Notes under the pieces: model-generated
The model's input: only the letters and a program-made list of their open reading frames with translations
Told to the model about the DNA's origin: nothing
The model's database searches: none
In this document: positions 9,259 through 20,010 of the stretch, piece after piece
How the letters are laid out: each line of letters begins with the position of its first letter
Numbering within the stretch: the stretch's first letter is position 1
Assembly: GCA_963695445.1 (NCBI GenBank)
Contig: CAVOGV010000039.1
Location: 10,653-74,652 of the forward strand
Reading direction: 5' to 3'
Source: Thiohalocapsa sp963695445
GTDB taxonomy: Bacteria > Pseudomonadota > Gammaproteobacteria > Chromatiales > Chromatiaceae
Length of the DNA: 64,000 nt
Translations under genes and position numbers: made by a program

Positions 9259-10185
9259 ATGCCCGCGCTCGTTGCTCGCCAGCTTAGCAAGACCTACCGC
9301 AATGGATTCGAGGCCCTGAAGGGCGTCGACCTCACCGTCGAAGAAGGCGATTTTTTTGCGCTGCTGGGTCCGAACGGGGCCGGCAAGTCGACGCTGATCG
9401 GCATCCTGACGTCGCTGGTAAACAAGTCCGCCGGCAGCGTTGAGGTGTTCGGTCACGACCTAGATCGAGAACCCGAGCAGGTCAAGTCTCTGCTCGGGGT
9501 CGTGCCCCAGGAGTTCAACTTTAACCTGTTTTTGCCCGTGGCCGAGGTGGTGATCAACCAGGCGGGCTATTTCGGCATTCCGCGTGCGGAGGCCCGCGCC
9601 CGCGCCGAGTTTTACCTGCGCAAGCTCGATCTCTGGGATCGTCGCAAGAGCGAGATGCGGCTGCTGTCCGGCGGCATGAAGCGTCGCCTGATGATCGCCC
9701 GGGCTTTGGTGCACCGGCCACGATTACTGATCCTGGACGAGCCCACCGCCGGTGTCGACATCGAGATCCGCCGCAGCATGTGGGCCTACCTGCGCGAACT
9801 AAACGCGGGCGGTACCACGATCATCCTGACGACGCATTACCTGGAGGAGGCCGAGAGCCTGTGTCGGACGATTGCGATCATCGACCAGGGCCGCATCGGG
9901 GCTGTCGCCGACACCGCAACCTTGCTCGCCGGGCTCGATACCGAGACCTTTGTGCTCGACCTGAAGGGCAGCGCCGAGGTGCTGCCGGTGCTCGACGGCT
10001 TTGCGCTGGAGCGCGTGGACGCGCGAACGCTGGAGGTGCATGTCAGCCGCGAGCAGAGCATGAACGCGCTGTTTGCCGCCCTGTCGCGCAGCGGCATTGA
10101 GGTGATGAGCCTGCGCAACAAGCAAAATCGATTGGAGAAGCTATTTCTGGACATGGTCGACCAAGGACGCGAGAAGGCCGCATGA
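9259..10185 (+). CDS. ABC transporter ATP-binding protein (YadG-like)
   Basis: ATPase subunit of an ABC-2 type exporter. Walker A GPNGAGKST, Q-loop (VPQEFNF), signature LSGGMKRR, Walker B LLILDEPTAGVD and the switch histidine in ILTTHYLEEAE are all present, so it should be active. A C-terminal regulatory domain (about 225-308) follows. It is paired with the permease downstream (4-bp overlap), the organisation of E. coli yadG-yadH. The substrate is unknown. Confidence 0.93.
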   Translation: MPALVARQLSKTYRNGFEALKGVDLTVEEGDFFALLGPNGAGKSTLIGILTSLVNKSAGSVEVFGHDLDREPEQVKSLLGVVPQEFNFNLFLPVAEVVINQAGYFGIPRAEARARAEFYLRKLDLWDRRKSEMRLLSGGMKRRLMIARALVHRPRLLILDEPTAGVDIEIRRSMWAYLRELNAGGTTIILTTHYLEEAESLCRTIAIIDQGRIGAVADTATLLAGLDTETFVLDLKGSAEVLPVLDGFALERVDARTLEVHVSREQSMNALFAALSRSGIEVMSLRNKQNRLEKLFLDMVDQGREKAA

Positions 10186-10970
10186 AATTCGACAGCGACC
10201 GCTGGCAGCGCTACTGGGTCACGTTCTCGACGCTGCTGAACAAAGAGGTCATGCGCTTCTCGCGCATCTGGGTACAGACGGTGCTGCCGTCGGCCATCAC
10301 GACCACGCTGTACTTCGTCATCTTTGGCCGGCTGATCGGCGAGCGCATCGGCGATATGGGCGGCTTCGCCTACATGGATTTCATTGTGCCGGGGCTGGTG
10401 TTGATGGCGGTCATCACCAATTCTTACAGCAACGTCGTATCGTCGTTCTACAGCAGCAAGTTCTCGCGTTTTGTCGAGGAGCTGCTGGTCTCTCCGGCGC
10501 CGAGCTGGGTGATTCTGGCCGGTTACGTGGCTGGCGGCGTGGTGCGGGGCCTGATCGTTGGCATCGTGGTCATGGCCGTGGCAATGCTGTTCACGGACCT
10601 TAGCGTGCACAGCTATCCGATCACATTGTTGGTGTTCGTGCTGACGTCGATCCTGTTCGCTCTTGGCGGCTTCATCAATGCCGTGTACGCCAACAGCTTC
10701 GACGACATCTCCATCGTGCCGACCTTTGTGTTGACGCCGCTGACCTATCTGGGCGGGGTGTTCTACTCGATCGAGCTGCTGCCCGAGTTCTGGCAGACAG
10801 TGTCATTGGCCAATCCTGTACTCTACATGGTCAACGCATTCCGCTACGGCTTGCTCGGGGTCAGCGACATCCCGCTGTTCGTTGCCTTCGGACTCATTCT
10901 CGGCTTCATCTTCGTGCTCGGTTACTACAGCCTGTCCCTGCTCGAGCGCGGTGTTGGCATCAAGAGCTGA
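10182..10970 (+). CDS. ABC transporter permease (YadH-like, ABC-2 type)
   Basis: Integral membrane subunit of the exporter, 262 aa with six predicted helices, for example TTTLYFVIFGRLIG, YMDFIVPGLVLMAVIT, SWVILAGYVAGGVVRGL, PITLLVFVLTSILFALGGF and FGLILGFIFVLGYYSL. The conserved ABC-2 stretch TPLTYLGGVFYSIELLP lies before the last helices. It begins inside the stop of the ATPase gene, so the two are translationally coupled. Export substrate not predictable. Confidence 0.92.
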   Translation: MKFDSDRWQRYWVTFSTLLNKEVMRFSRIWVQTVLPSAITTTLYFVIFGRLIGERIGDMGGFAYMDFIVPGLVLMAVITNSYSNVVSSFYSSKFSRFVEELLVSPAPSWVILAGYVAGGVVRGLIVGIVVMAVAMLFTDLSVHSYPITLLVFVLTSILFALGGFINAVYANSFDDISIVPTFVLTPLTYLGGVFYSIELLPEFWQTVSLANPVLYMVNAFRYGLLGVSDIPLFVAFGLILGFIFVLGYYSLSLLERGVGIKS

Positions 10971-11140
10971 TCGAGCGCTCTCCGTCGCCGATGCCACCTT
11001 CCGCTTGAGACAGGCGGCACGCGATGGGATCATTAAGCCGCTGAAGAAAAAGGTCGTGGTGGCATCTGGAACGGGTCCGGCCATGGCTGTCGCCCATTTC
11101 CGTTCATTCCCAGTTCCGTTCATTCTCGTTGTCTGTCAGC

Positions 11141-13538
11141 ATGCCAAAACAATCACGCAAAAACCCCAAACGCCGCAAAGGCGGCATCGGCCTCTGGGGC
11201 TTCCTGTTTCGCGCGTTCTTTCTGCTGACGCTGGCCGTCGGACTGGTCGCGGGTCTCTACGGCATTCACCTGGACAAGGTGGTGCGCGCCAAGTTTGAGG
11301 GCAAGCGCTGGGCCCTGCCGGCGCGGGTCTATGCGCGTCCGCTGGAACTGTACGTCGGCCGGCCGCTGACTCGCGACGAACTGCTCGGCGAACTGCAGCG
11401 GCTTGGCTATCGCGAAGGCGCGCGACTCCGGTCGCGACGGCGGCTGGCGGGTCGATGGCGAGGCCATCCTGATCCAGAGCCGCGAATTCCGTTTCTGGGA
11501 CGGCAAGGAGCCCGCGCGCCGATTCACCGTGACGCTCGAAGACGACATCGTCACCGACCTGGTCGACGCCGACAGCGGGTCGCCGCTGGCGTTGGTGCGT
11601 CTGGACCCCGCGCTGATCGCCAGCATCTACCCCACCCACAATGAAGACCGCGTGCTGCTGCGGCGCGAGCAATTGCCGGACGACCTGGTCAAGACCCTGT
11701 TGGCGGTGGAAGACCGCAAGTTCTACCAGCACAATGGCGTCGATCCCAAGGGTATCGTCCGTGCCGCCTATGAGAATCTCATGGCCGGGCGCACCGTGCA
11801 GGGTGCCAGCACGCTGACACAGCAGTTGGTCAAGAATTTCTATCTCACCCAGGAGCGGACGCTCGAACGCAAACTCAACGAGGCCTTCATGGCCCTGTTG
11901 CTGGACCGACGCTATCCCAAGGACGACATCCTCACGGCCTATGCCAACGAGGTCTACATGGGGCAGGACGGTAGCCGCGGCATTCATGGCTTCGGGCTCG
12001 CCAGCCGCTTCTATTTCGACCGCGAGCTCGATGAGTTGGGCATCCCGGAGACGGCGATGCTGGTGGGCATCCTCAAGGGGCCCTCGGAGTTCAACCCGCG
12101 GCGTAATCCTGACAAGGTGCTGGAGCGGCGCAATCTGGTGATCGATCTGATGGCCCATCATCAGATCATCTCCGTCGCCGATGCCGAGGCTGCCAAGCAG
12201 CAGCCTCTCGGTCTGCGCGACGGCGGCGCCCAACCCTCCGGCGAATATCCGGCCTTCATCCAGCTGGTCCGGCGCCAGTTGCAGCGCGACTATCGCGAGC
12301 ACGACCTACGTTCCGAGGGGCTGCGCATCTTCACGACGCTCGACCCATTGGCCCAGGCCGATGTGGAGCAGGCGGTGCGCGAGCGTCTGCCGGCGCTGGA
12401 CAAGCAGCGCGGCTTCAAGTCCGGCACGCTGGAGACCGCCGCGGTGGTCACGTCCGTCGCCCAGGGCGAGGTGCTGGCGCTGGTCGGCGGGCGCGATCCC
12501 GCCTTCGCGGGTTTCAACCGTGCGCTGGATGCGGTGCGCCCCATCGGCTCCCTGATCAAGCCCGTGATCTACCTGACCGCGCTGGCGCAGCCGGAGCGGT
12601 ACTCGCTGGTAACACCCATCGCCGACAAGCCGGTTTCGCTGCGCGTCGGCGGCAAGCTCTGGCAGCCGAAGAACTACGACCACCGCGTGCATGGCAGCGT
12701 GCCGCTGTACCGCGGGCTGGCGAAGTCCTACAACCTGGCGACGGTAAATCTGGGCCTCGAGCTGGGGGTCGATCAGGTCGCGCGCATGCTCTACGATCTG
12801 GGCGCCGTGCGTGACATCGACGCCGTGCCGGCCATGCTGCTGGGCTCGGTGTCGCTGCCGCCCATCGAGGTCGCGCAGGTCTATCAGACCATCGCCGCCG
12901 GCGGCTTTCGTGCGCCGTTGCGCACCATTCGCGAGGTGCTCGACGCCTCCGGCAGGCCGCTGAATCGCTATCCGCTGGCGGTCGAGCCGGTCGTGTCCGA
13001 GGACGCCGCCTATCTGACGCAATGGGCCATGCGCCAAGTGGTCAAGCAGGGCACCGCCACCTGGCTCAACAAGCGGCTGCCGTCCGAGCTCGTGGTCGCG
13101 GGCAAGACCGGCACCACCAACGACATGCGCGACAGTTGGTTCGCCGGGTTCAGCGGCGACAAGGTGGTGGTGGCCTGGGTCGGGCGAGATGACAATCAGC
13201 CCACCAAGTTGTCCGGCTCCACCGGCGCGCTGCGGCTGTGGGGGGACATCATGGCGGGGCTCGACAGTCAGCCGCTGAGCGAGCAACCGCCGGACAGCGT
13301 GGTCGTGGCCAGTGCCTGCGGAAGCTCCGGTATCCCGTTCAGTCGTGGCCATGTGGGGGCCTGTGGCAGCGGTGGCGGCAGCGACGACGGGCGGGTTGCC
13401 CGTGCCGCGCCCGAGCAGGCGGCCCCGGTCGTCGCCCAGGAGAGCTCCCGCCCGCAGCCGAAGCCCGAGCCGCGTGCCCGCGAGCGCGAGCAGCAACGCA
13501 ACGTTAGTCCTTTCATGAGCGATTTCTACGGAAACTGA
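11141..13538 (+). CDS. mrcB: Penicillin-binding protein 1B (reading frame broken once)
   Basis: Bifunctional peptidoglycan glycosyltransferase/transpeptidase in the inner membrane. A cytoplasmic basic tail and one transmembrane helix (FLLTLAVGLVAGLYGIHL) lead into the UB2H-like region, the GT51 domain (AVEDRKFYQHNGVDP, STLTQQLVKNFYL) and the transpeptidase (SLIKP with the acylated serine, then KTGTTND). The frame changes by one base near 11410-11425, after LQRLGYREG; the rest is intact, so a sequence error is likelier than a pseudogene. The C-terminus is Ala/Pro/Arg-rich. Start taken at the ATG 11141, preferred over the TTG upstream. Confidence 0.9.
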
Positions 13539-13540
13539 AG

Positions 13541-14415
13541 ATGCACAGAGCAACACCGGTGTTTCTGATTCCGCTACTGGTCACGGCCTGCGCCATGCCG
13601 GAGCGCTCGGAGCCGCCCGCGCCGATCGTCGAGTCGAGCAGGCCGGCGCAGCAGCCCGTCGAGGTGGCGCCCAAGCCGGAACCGAAACCGGAGCCAGCGC
13701 CGGCCGAGCCCCGCCCCACCACGGTCTATGCGTATACGCCGCCGGAGTCGATTCCGGACCCAGCGCCGAAGCCGGAACGACGCCGGAGCCTCCGCCGGCC
13801 GCCGCGGCCCCGACGTCGGAATCGGCGCCAGCGACTGCCGCTGCGGCGCCGAAACCGGCTCCGCAGTCGCCGGCCAAGCCAACGGCTCCGGCTCCTGCCC
13901 CGCAAACGCCCGCGGCCCCGGCAAAGCCCCCGGCGCAGGTTGCGCAGACGCCGAAACCGGTTGCTCCGCAGCAACCAGCCGCCGCGCCGCAGCAACCGCC
14001 TGCACCGGCACCGGTGCCGGCTCCCACTCCTGCCGCACCGCCAGCCCCCGAGGTGGCGATGGCGCCGCCGCCGTCTGGACTGGCGCCGGCCGGCATGCCG
14101 CCGGCGGTGGACGCGCTCGCCGGTCGCGCCGAGCAGCAGCGACAAACCGGAGACTACGGCGGCGCCGCCGCAACCCTCGAACGAGCGCTGCGCATCCAAC
14201 CACAGGAGGCCTATTTGTGGAACCGGTTGGCCAGGGTGCGGCTGGAGCAGGGACTCGGCTCCCAGGCCGGTAACCTCGCCGCTCGCTCCAATGCGCTGGC
14301 GGGGGATCAGACCAAGCTGAAGCAAAACAACTGGGAGGTCATCGCCACCGTGCGGCGTCAGTCCGGCGACGTTCAGGGTGCCCTTGAGGCGGAGCGCATG
14401 GCCGGCGGCGGCTGA
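13541..14415 (+). CDS. TPR-repeat lipoprotein (reading frame broken once)
   Basis: Lipoprotein signal with a lipobox (LLVTAC), a long Pro/Ala/Lys-rich linker (about 30-160), and a C-terminal TPR pair (about 185-260: QQRQTGDYGGAAATLERALR, AYLWNRLARVRLEQG). It resembles the small TPR lipoproteins next to PBP1b in gammaproteobacteria, which suggests an outer-membrane activator-like or scaffold role (inference). The linker is read in two frames, switching near 13765-13785. It follows mrcB by 2 bp, so the two form an operon. Confidence 0.75.
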
Positions 14416-14419
14416 GCCA

Positions 14420-16393
14420 GTGGCGAGCCCGGTGGCGACGCCTGTTGCAGATGGGGCAGCGGCGATCGTCGATGACGTCTTCGCGGCGGATGGCCTGCTC
14501 GCCGCCCGTCTGAGCGGTTTCAGCAGCCGACCCCAGCAGCAGGCCATGGCGGCCGCCGTGGCCGAGGTGATCGCCGCCGGCAGCATGCTGATCTGTGAGG
14601 CGGGCACCGGCACCGGTAAGACCTTCGCCTACCTGGTGCCGGCCCTGTCCAGCGGTCGCAAGGTGATCGTGTCCACCGGTACCCGCAACCTGCAGGATCA
14701 GCTGTTTCATCGCGACATCCCATTGATTCGGGAAGCCCTCGGCAAGCCGGTACGCGTCGCGCTGCTGAAGGGACGCGGCAATTACCTGTGCCGACATCGG
14801 CTTGATCTCGCCGCCGCCGACCCTGCGGCGCAGCGCCCGGAGGTGCGCCGTGACCTGCGGCATGTCCAGGCCTGGGCCACCGATACCCGTGCCGGCGATA
14901 TCGCTGAACTCGCGCTGCCGGAGGACGCCGCGATCTGGCCGGTCGTCACCTCGACCGCAGACAATTGCCTCGGGCAGGAATGCCCCGCCTGGTCGAATTG
15001 CCATCTGGTGGAGGCTCGGCGCCGCGCGCAGGAGGCCGAGATGGTGGTCATCAATCACTACCTGCTGTGCGCGGATATGGCCCTGCGCGAGGAGGGCTTC
15101 GGCGAGGTCTTGCCCGGCGCGGATTGCATCATCGTCGACGAGGCGCATCAGTTGCCCGACGTGGCGGCGAGCTTTTTCGGCCTATCCGTCAGCAGCCGGC
15201 AGTTGCTGGACCTGGCCCGCGACGTGGCACAGGAGTACGCGCGGGAGGCTGGCGATGTCCCGGAGATCCCACTGCTAGCCGCGGAGCTGGCGCCAGCGGT
15301 GCGCGTGCTGCGGCAATGCCTCGGCGGATCGGACCGCCGCGCGCCCTGGCAAGAACTGGACGCCGCCCCTGCGGTGCAGGACGCGCTGGATGAGCTTGGC
15401 CAGGTGCTGGGCCAGCTCGACGCCGCCCTTGAGGCCCTGTCCGGGCGTGGCAAGGGGCTCGATCACTGCCTGGCCCGCGTCAAGGCCGTCGATGCGCGGC
15501 TTGCGCAATTGACTGGTGCCGCCGACGAGGCGCAGGTACGCTGGTTCGACGTCCACGGATCAGGCTTTCGTCTCAATCAGACGCCCCTGGACGTGGCGGA
15601 CATCTTTCGCGCCCACCGCGAGCGTCACCCGCTGGCCTGGGTATTTACGTCGGCGACATTGGCAGTCGGCGAGTCCTTTACGCATTTCTCCGCCCAGATC
15701 GGTGCCGAAGATGCCCGCACCGCGCGCTGGGACAGCCCGTTCGATTATGCGCACCAAGCGCTCTGGTATGTCCCCCGCGACCTGCCCGACCCGAGCACCG
15801 CAGACTATGGCCCGCGCGTCGCCGAGCTCAGCCTGGAGCTGTTGTCCATGAGTCGCGGCCGAGCCTTTCTGTTGTTCACCAGCCATCGGGCCCTGCGCGA
15901 GGCGGCAACACTGCTCGACAGCCGGCTGGAGTATCCGATGCTGGTGCAGGGGTCGGCGCCGCGGGCGGAATTGATCGATCGTTTCCGGCGGCTCGGCAAC
16001 GCCGTGCTGCTGGGCACTTCCAGCTTCTGGGAAGGGGTCGACGTCCGCGGCGAGGCCCTGAGCTGCGTGATTATCGATCGGTTGCCGTTCGCATCCCCCG
16101 GAGACCCGATCCTGCAGGCCCGTATGGATGCCCTGCGCCGTCGCGGTGGCAACCCGTTTCGCGACTATCAGCTCCCCCAGGCGGTGATTACGCTGAAGCA
16201 GGGCGCCGGACGCCTCATTCGCGATGCCACCGACCGCGGCGTGCTGGTCGTCTGCGATCCGCGCCTGCTCCGGCGCAGCTACGGGCACGCCTTTCTCAAC
16301 AGCCTCCCGCCCATGGCGCGCACCCGAGAGCTCGATGAGGTGCGCGCCTTTTTTGCCGATAGCGCAACCGACGACGCCGGTTCGGATGCTTGA
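14420..16393 (+). CDS. yoaA: ATP-dependent DNA helicase, YoaA/DinG family
   Basis: Superfamily-2 iron-sulfur helicase of the XPD/DinG group. Walker A is CEAGTGTGKT; the four cluster cysteines lie in LCRHRL and NCLGQECPAWSNC; the DEAH box is VDEAHQLPD; motif VI is QGAGRLIRD. Length (about 657 aa) fits YoaA. A GTG at 14420, five bases after the TPR gene's stop, is the likely start; the longer in-frame version would overlap it. YoaA works in DNA-damage tolerance with polymerase III chi subunit in E. coli. Confidence 0.88.
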   Translation: MASPVATPVADGAAAIVDDVFAADGLLAARLSGFSSRPQQQAMAAAVAEVIAAGSMLICEAGTGTGKTFAYLVPALSSGRKVIVSTGTRNLQDQLFHRDIPLIREALGKPVRVALLKGRGNYLCRHRLDLAAADPAAQRPEVRRDLRHVQAWATDTRAGDIAELALPEDAAIWPVVTSTADNCLGQECPAWSNCHLVEARRRAQEAEMVVINHYLLCADMALREEGFGEVLPGADCIIVDEAHQLPDVAASFFGLSVSSRQLLDLARDVAQEYAREAGDVPEIPLLAAELAPAVRVLRQCLGGSDRRAPWQELDAAPAVQDALDELGQVLGQLDAALEALSGRGKGLDHCLARVKAVDARLAQLTGAADEAQVRWFDVHGSGFRLNQTPLDVADIFRAHRERHPLAWVFTSATLAVGESFTHFSAQIGAEDARTARWDSPFDYAHQALWYVPRDLPDPSTADYGPRVAELSLELLSMSRGRAFLLFTSHRALREAATLLDSRLEYPMLVQGSAPRAELIDRFRRLGNAVLLGTSSFWEGVDVRGEALSCVIIDRLPFASPGDPILQARMDALRRRGGNPFRDYQLPQAVITLKQGAGRLIRDATDRGVLVVCDPRLLRRSYGHAFLNSLPPMARTRELDEVRAFFADSATDDAGSDA

Positions 16394-16597
16394 ACGGGAA
16401 GGTCATTCCAAGAAAGGAATTTCGACGGAGACTGCCGTGGTCGCCTGCCGCTCGGGGGCTTGCTCGGGGTGCACGCGGCAATGCTCTCTGGGTTTCGCTA
16501 TAGTGGCGGCGTTGACCACTGGTTGTCGTCCGCCGCGATGCCTTGCCAAGCCGAATCCGGCGTCTGATCAACGTCTGTCTAGTCTCCCGATGTGTCC

Positions 16598-17281
16598 ATG
16601 AAACTCCTCGCCATCGATACCTCCGGTGCGGCCTGTTCCGCGGCCCTGCTGCGCGACGGCGTGCTCGCGCAGCGGATGGAGTTGGCCCCGCGCCGCCACG
16701 GCGAACTCATCCTGTCGATGATGGACGCGCTGCTAACCGACGCCGGACTCGCGCCACGCGACTTGGACGCGCTCGCCTTTGGTTGCGGGCCGGGCTCTTT
16801 CACTGGTTTGCGCATAGCCGCCGCGGTGGTTCAGGGCGTGGCCTTTGGAGCGGCGCTGGATGTGGTGGGAGTTTCCACGCTGGCCGCGCTGGCGCAGGGA
16901 TGTCGGCGCCGTGATGGGGCCGACCGCGTGCTCTGCGCGTTCGATGCGCGCATGGGCGAGGTGTACTGGGGGGCCTATGCTGCCGATGAGGGCGGGCTGA
17001 TGCGCCCGCTGTGCGATGATAGGGTTTGCGCGCCGGAAGCGGTTCGAGTGCCGGATGATGGCGAGTGGTGCGGTGTCGGCAGTGGCTGGTGTGTCTATCG
17101 GGATGCTTTGATCGACCGGCTCGGCGCTGGGGTGCGGCTGCCGGATGCTGATCGGGAATGCGAGGCGAGGGACATTGCGATGCTCGCCGCCGATGCCGTC
17201 GAACGTGGCGCGGTGCTCGCGCCCGAGCAGGCGGTACCGGTCTACTTACGCAATCGGGTGACGGCGACGGGGTCTAGCTGA
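16598..17281 (+). CDS. tsaB: tRNA threonylcarbamoyladenosine biosynthesis protein TsaB
   Basis: Partner of TsaD in transfer of threonylcarbamoyl to A37 of ANN-decoding tRNAs. ASKHA-fold signatures: LLAIDTSGAACSAALL at the N-terminus, RRHGELILSMMDALL, and GCGPGSFTGLRIA. Length (227 aa) matches the family. The ATG at 16598 is taken instead of a GTG two codons earlier. The 200 bp before it hold no other gene. Confidence 0.92.
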   Translation: MKLLAIDTSGAACSAALLRDGVLAQRMELAPRRHGELILSMMDALLTDAGLAPRDLDALAFGCGPGSFTGLRIAAAVVQGVAFGAALDVVGVSTLAALAQGCRRRDGADRVLCAFDARMGEVYWGAYAADEGGLMRPLCDDRVCAPEAVRVPDDGEWCGVGSGWCVYRDALIDRLGAGVRLPDADRECEARDIAMLAADAVERGAVLAPEQAVPVYLRNRVTATGSS

Positions 17282-17394
17282 AGGCGCCGCTGCAACCTGC
17301 GCGAGATGGTCGCGAAACGAGCGTCCCGCGTGCCCTAAGCCGCGCCGTGGTCGTCGTGAGGCTTGTCTGCGATTAGCGCAGACGACGGCGCGTG

Positions 17395-17661
17395 TCAGCC
17401 ACGCGGTGTCGCCGGTCGCGTAGACGGCGCGCGGGCAAAGCGCTGCCGATGCTGGCAATGACGTCGGATGCAACTCAACACGTAGTGCAAGAGCGTGCCG
17501 CCGACGGCAAGAAATACCGCCGCGCTGCCGCCGATGCGCAGCAATGGCTCGTAAGCGGAGAGTCCCAGCGTGAGCCAAGTCAGAAATCCCGCGATGCTGG
17601 CGATCAGTAAGACGAGCGCGAACGGCAGTGGCGAACGATAGCACTCGGTGCACAATTTCAT
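17395..17661 (-). CDS. Small hypothetical membrane protein
   Basis: An 88-aa protein beginning MKLCTECYRSPLPF, with two hydrophobic helices (FALVLLIASIAGFLTWLTLG and AAVFLAVGGTLLHYVL) and a cationic, Cys-containing C-terminus (CIRRHCQHRQR). The ATG at 17661 has GGGAGG upstream. An N-terminal CTEC pair and C-terminal C/H residues could bind a metal, but no family is recognised. The gene converges on tsaB. Confidence 0.55.
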   Translation of the reverse strand: MKLCTECYRSPLPFALVLLIASIAGFLTWLTLGLSAYEPLLRIGGSAAVFLAVGGTLLHYVLSCIRRHCQHRQRFARAPSTRPATPRG

Positions 17662-18326
17662 GGTGATGTTGTCCTCCCAGTCAGTCAAACTGGCGTTGAT
17701 TTAGTTATAGGTGGATTACCGATAGAGTAACGCATACCCCGCCCTCAGCCAGGTTGGTCCGATAGCCGGCGGTTGCGCCAATCGAAGCGACGCGAAGCCG
17801 GTAGCCACACGGCGCCGCACACTCGTCGGTCTGACGCATCGTCTCGCTAGCGCTGATGGCGCGTCATCCCAGAGACTGAGGTGCTTGCCCAGGCGAGCAA
17901 CTGTCGAGCCAATGGTTGCCTGCGGTGGCTGGTTTTGGCCAAGGGGCTCGCGTCTTTCCGGGGGCTTGGGCCAGGACTTGGACTCAACTCGCCCGGCTTA
18001 CCAGGGCGCGCCGCTTCGCCGGTTCTTTCTTGGGGCGTTCATGAGTGGGCTAGCCCGCACCCCATTGTCACCTTGGCGTCACGGTACCATGCTGGTCAGC
18101 GCGACTCATAGGGCGCCGCTTGTGCTCAGTCGGCGTCGAGCAGTCGCTTGCCTGCTCATGCGGCGTACTAGATACGCTTGAAAACACAGTAATATCTATA
18201 TTTTCAGTTACTTGGGATGCCTGGTGTGCCAAGGTGCCGCGCCGGTTAGGGGAAACGCTGATTTTTTGGCGTTTACCGTTCCCTGGGCATCGATTCGATT
18301 GTGAGCATTGGAGTTCTTCCCGGTTC
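17662..18326. other. Gene-free stretch
   Basis: About 660 bp between a small membrane protein and the DUF455 gene. Reading frames here show no protein-like composition. An AT-rich patch near 18178-18215, just before the DUF455 gene, is the best promoter candidate, but I could not fit a -35/-10 pair with normal spacing. Confidence 0.5.
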
Positions 18327-19148
18327 ATGACAAAAACCGCGTTCCATTCATCCATCGTCGCCTGTTTCGAGGAATGCGATCCCACGCGCAAGGTCGAGCA
18401 AGCTCGCGCCATGGCAGTCAGATTCATTGCCGGCGAGCTGCCGTTGGACCCGGACGCAGATGGGGACTTCCAACCGGACCAGCCGGGTCGACCGGCGCGG
18501 CCACGAACTGGTCGCGCCGCGCCATCTGCCGCGACGGGGCTCAACGACGGCGCCGGGCGAGCCGCGCTGATCCATGCCGTCGCCCATATCGAGTTCAATG
18601 CCATCAACCTGGCGCTCGACGCCGTTCTCCGTTTTCCGTACATGCCGTCGGATTATTACGCGGACTGGCTGCGTGTTGCCGGTGAGGAGGCCTATCACTT
18701 CAGCCTGATGCGTGAGCGCCTCCGGGCGCTCGGGTATGACTACGGCGACTTCCCTGCCCACGACGGTCTGTGGGCGATGGCGCGGCAGACCGCCGGCGAC
18801 CTGCTCGAGCGCATGGCGCTTGTGCCACGGGTGCTAGAGGCGCGTGGCCTGGATGTGACGCCCGGCATGATCGAGCGGCTGCGCGCGGTCGGCGACGACG
18901 ACACCGCCGAGCGCCTTGTCATCATCCTGCGCGACGAGGTCGGGCATGTGGCCATCGGCAGCCATTGGTTCCGTTGGCTCTGCGAGCAACGTGTACTGGA
19001 GCCGCATGCGACCTATCTGCGCCTGATCCGCGAACACTTCGCGGGTCAGGTGCGCTGCCCACTGAATCTCCCCGATCGGCGACGTGCCGGCTTCGACGAT
19101 GCCGAATTGGATGGGTTAATCGCCCTGTGCGGTGGTTCGAGCGGGTAA
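18327..19148 (+). CDS. DUF455 family ferritin-like protein
   Basis: A 273-aa ferritin-like protein. The DUF455 hallmarks are the N-terminal DPTRKVEQAR and the diiron-type helices HIEFNAINLALDA, GEEAYHFSLMRERL and RDEVGHVAIGSHWF, each giving Glu/His ligands. Function is unknown; the fold suggests a diiron oxidase-like or iron-binding role. The ATG at 18327 is chosen because family members start shortly before the DP..K motif, although the frame is open another 69 codons upstream. Confidence 0.82.
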   Translation: MTKTAFHSSIVACFEECDPTRKVEQARAMAVRFIAGELPLDPDADGDFQPDQPGRPARPRTGRAAPSAATGLNDGAGRAALIHAVAHIEFNAINLALDAVLRFPYMPSDYYADWLRVAGEEAYHFSLMRERLRALGYDYGDFPAHDGLWAMARQTAGDLLERMALVPRVLEARGLDVTPGMIERLRAVGDDDTAERLVIILRDEVGHVAIGSHWFRWLCEQRVLEPHATYLRLIREHFAGQVRCPLNLPDRRRAGFDDAELDGLIALCGGSSG

Positions 19149-19198
19149 CGCCCTGGCCTGTTAGTTGCACCATTGCTGCTCGCACGAGTGTCACTTTA

Positions 19199-19920
19199 TC
19201 AGCAGATGGTTAAGCGGTACCAGCTTCCAGGGTGATGGACCAGTACCTCGCCGTGGTCGTCGTGCCAGTCGGATAGCACATGCCGCATTGCGCTTCCGCT
19301 GTTGAGCTCGAGTTCGTGATCAGCAGGGCGGTGGGTGTGGCCGTGCACCAGACGCCGCACGCCGGCGCGCTGCATGCGTCGGGCGACCTCGTCCGGGTTC
19401 ACGTCCATGATGTCTTCGGTCTTGTGCGGCCTTCGCGGCGCTGCTCTTCGGCGGTAGTCGGCGGCGATGCGCCTGCGCTCCGCTAGGGATTTCCACAGGA
19501 ACAGCCGCTGCACCAGCGGATTGCGGACCCTGCGCCGAAAGCGCTGGTAGGCCACGTCGTCGGTGCACAGCAGGTCGCCGTGCATCAGCAGCAGCGGCTC
19601 GCCGTCGAGCTCGATGCCGGTCGGGTCGCGCAGCAGGGTGCAGCCGGTGTCACGGGCAAAGCGCCGGCCGATCAGGAAGTCCCGATTGCCGTGCATGAGC
19701 GCGCAGGCGGTGCCGCTGTCGCTCAGTCGGCGCAGCGCGTCGATGACGGCACGGGGGTCGGCGTGTCGTCGTCGTCGCCGATCCAGGCGTCGAACAGGTC
19801 GCCGAGGATGAAGAGCCGCGCGGCGTCCGCGCGCGGCCGTGCAGAAAGTCCAGAAACAGCGCGACGGTGGCCGGCGCTCCGGGCGAGGTGCAGGTCGGAG
19901 ATGAACAGGCTCTCCGTCAC
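19199..19920 (-). CDS. lpxH: UDP-2,3-diacylglucosamine diphosphatase (frame broken several times)
   Basis: Peripheral membrane Mn-dependent hydrolase of lipid A synthesis that produces lipid X. Calcineurin-fold motifs are all present but spread over frames: FISDLHL, FILGDLFDAWIGDDDD, MHGNRDFLIG, LLMHGDLLC and VHGHTHRP. Frame changes fall near 19875, 19840, 19760 and 19435. Since every motif is intact and LpxH is normally essential, sequence error is the likeliest explanation. It converges on the DUF455 gene and lies 90 bp downstream of ppiB. Confidence 0.82.
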
Positions 19921-20010
19921 TCGATTGCATGAGAGCGGCCAGTCGCCGCAGATGCGTCCAGTCTCGGAGCGACGGCCCGCTTGCCGTCGCCGCGCTTGCC
20001 GAGCAGTCGA

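Noticed and set aside
11136..12302. Long minus-strand open frame inside mrcB
   Set aside because: It mirrors the PBP1b coding sequence on the other strand; composition is that of an antisense shadow in GC-rich DNA.
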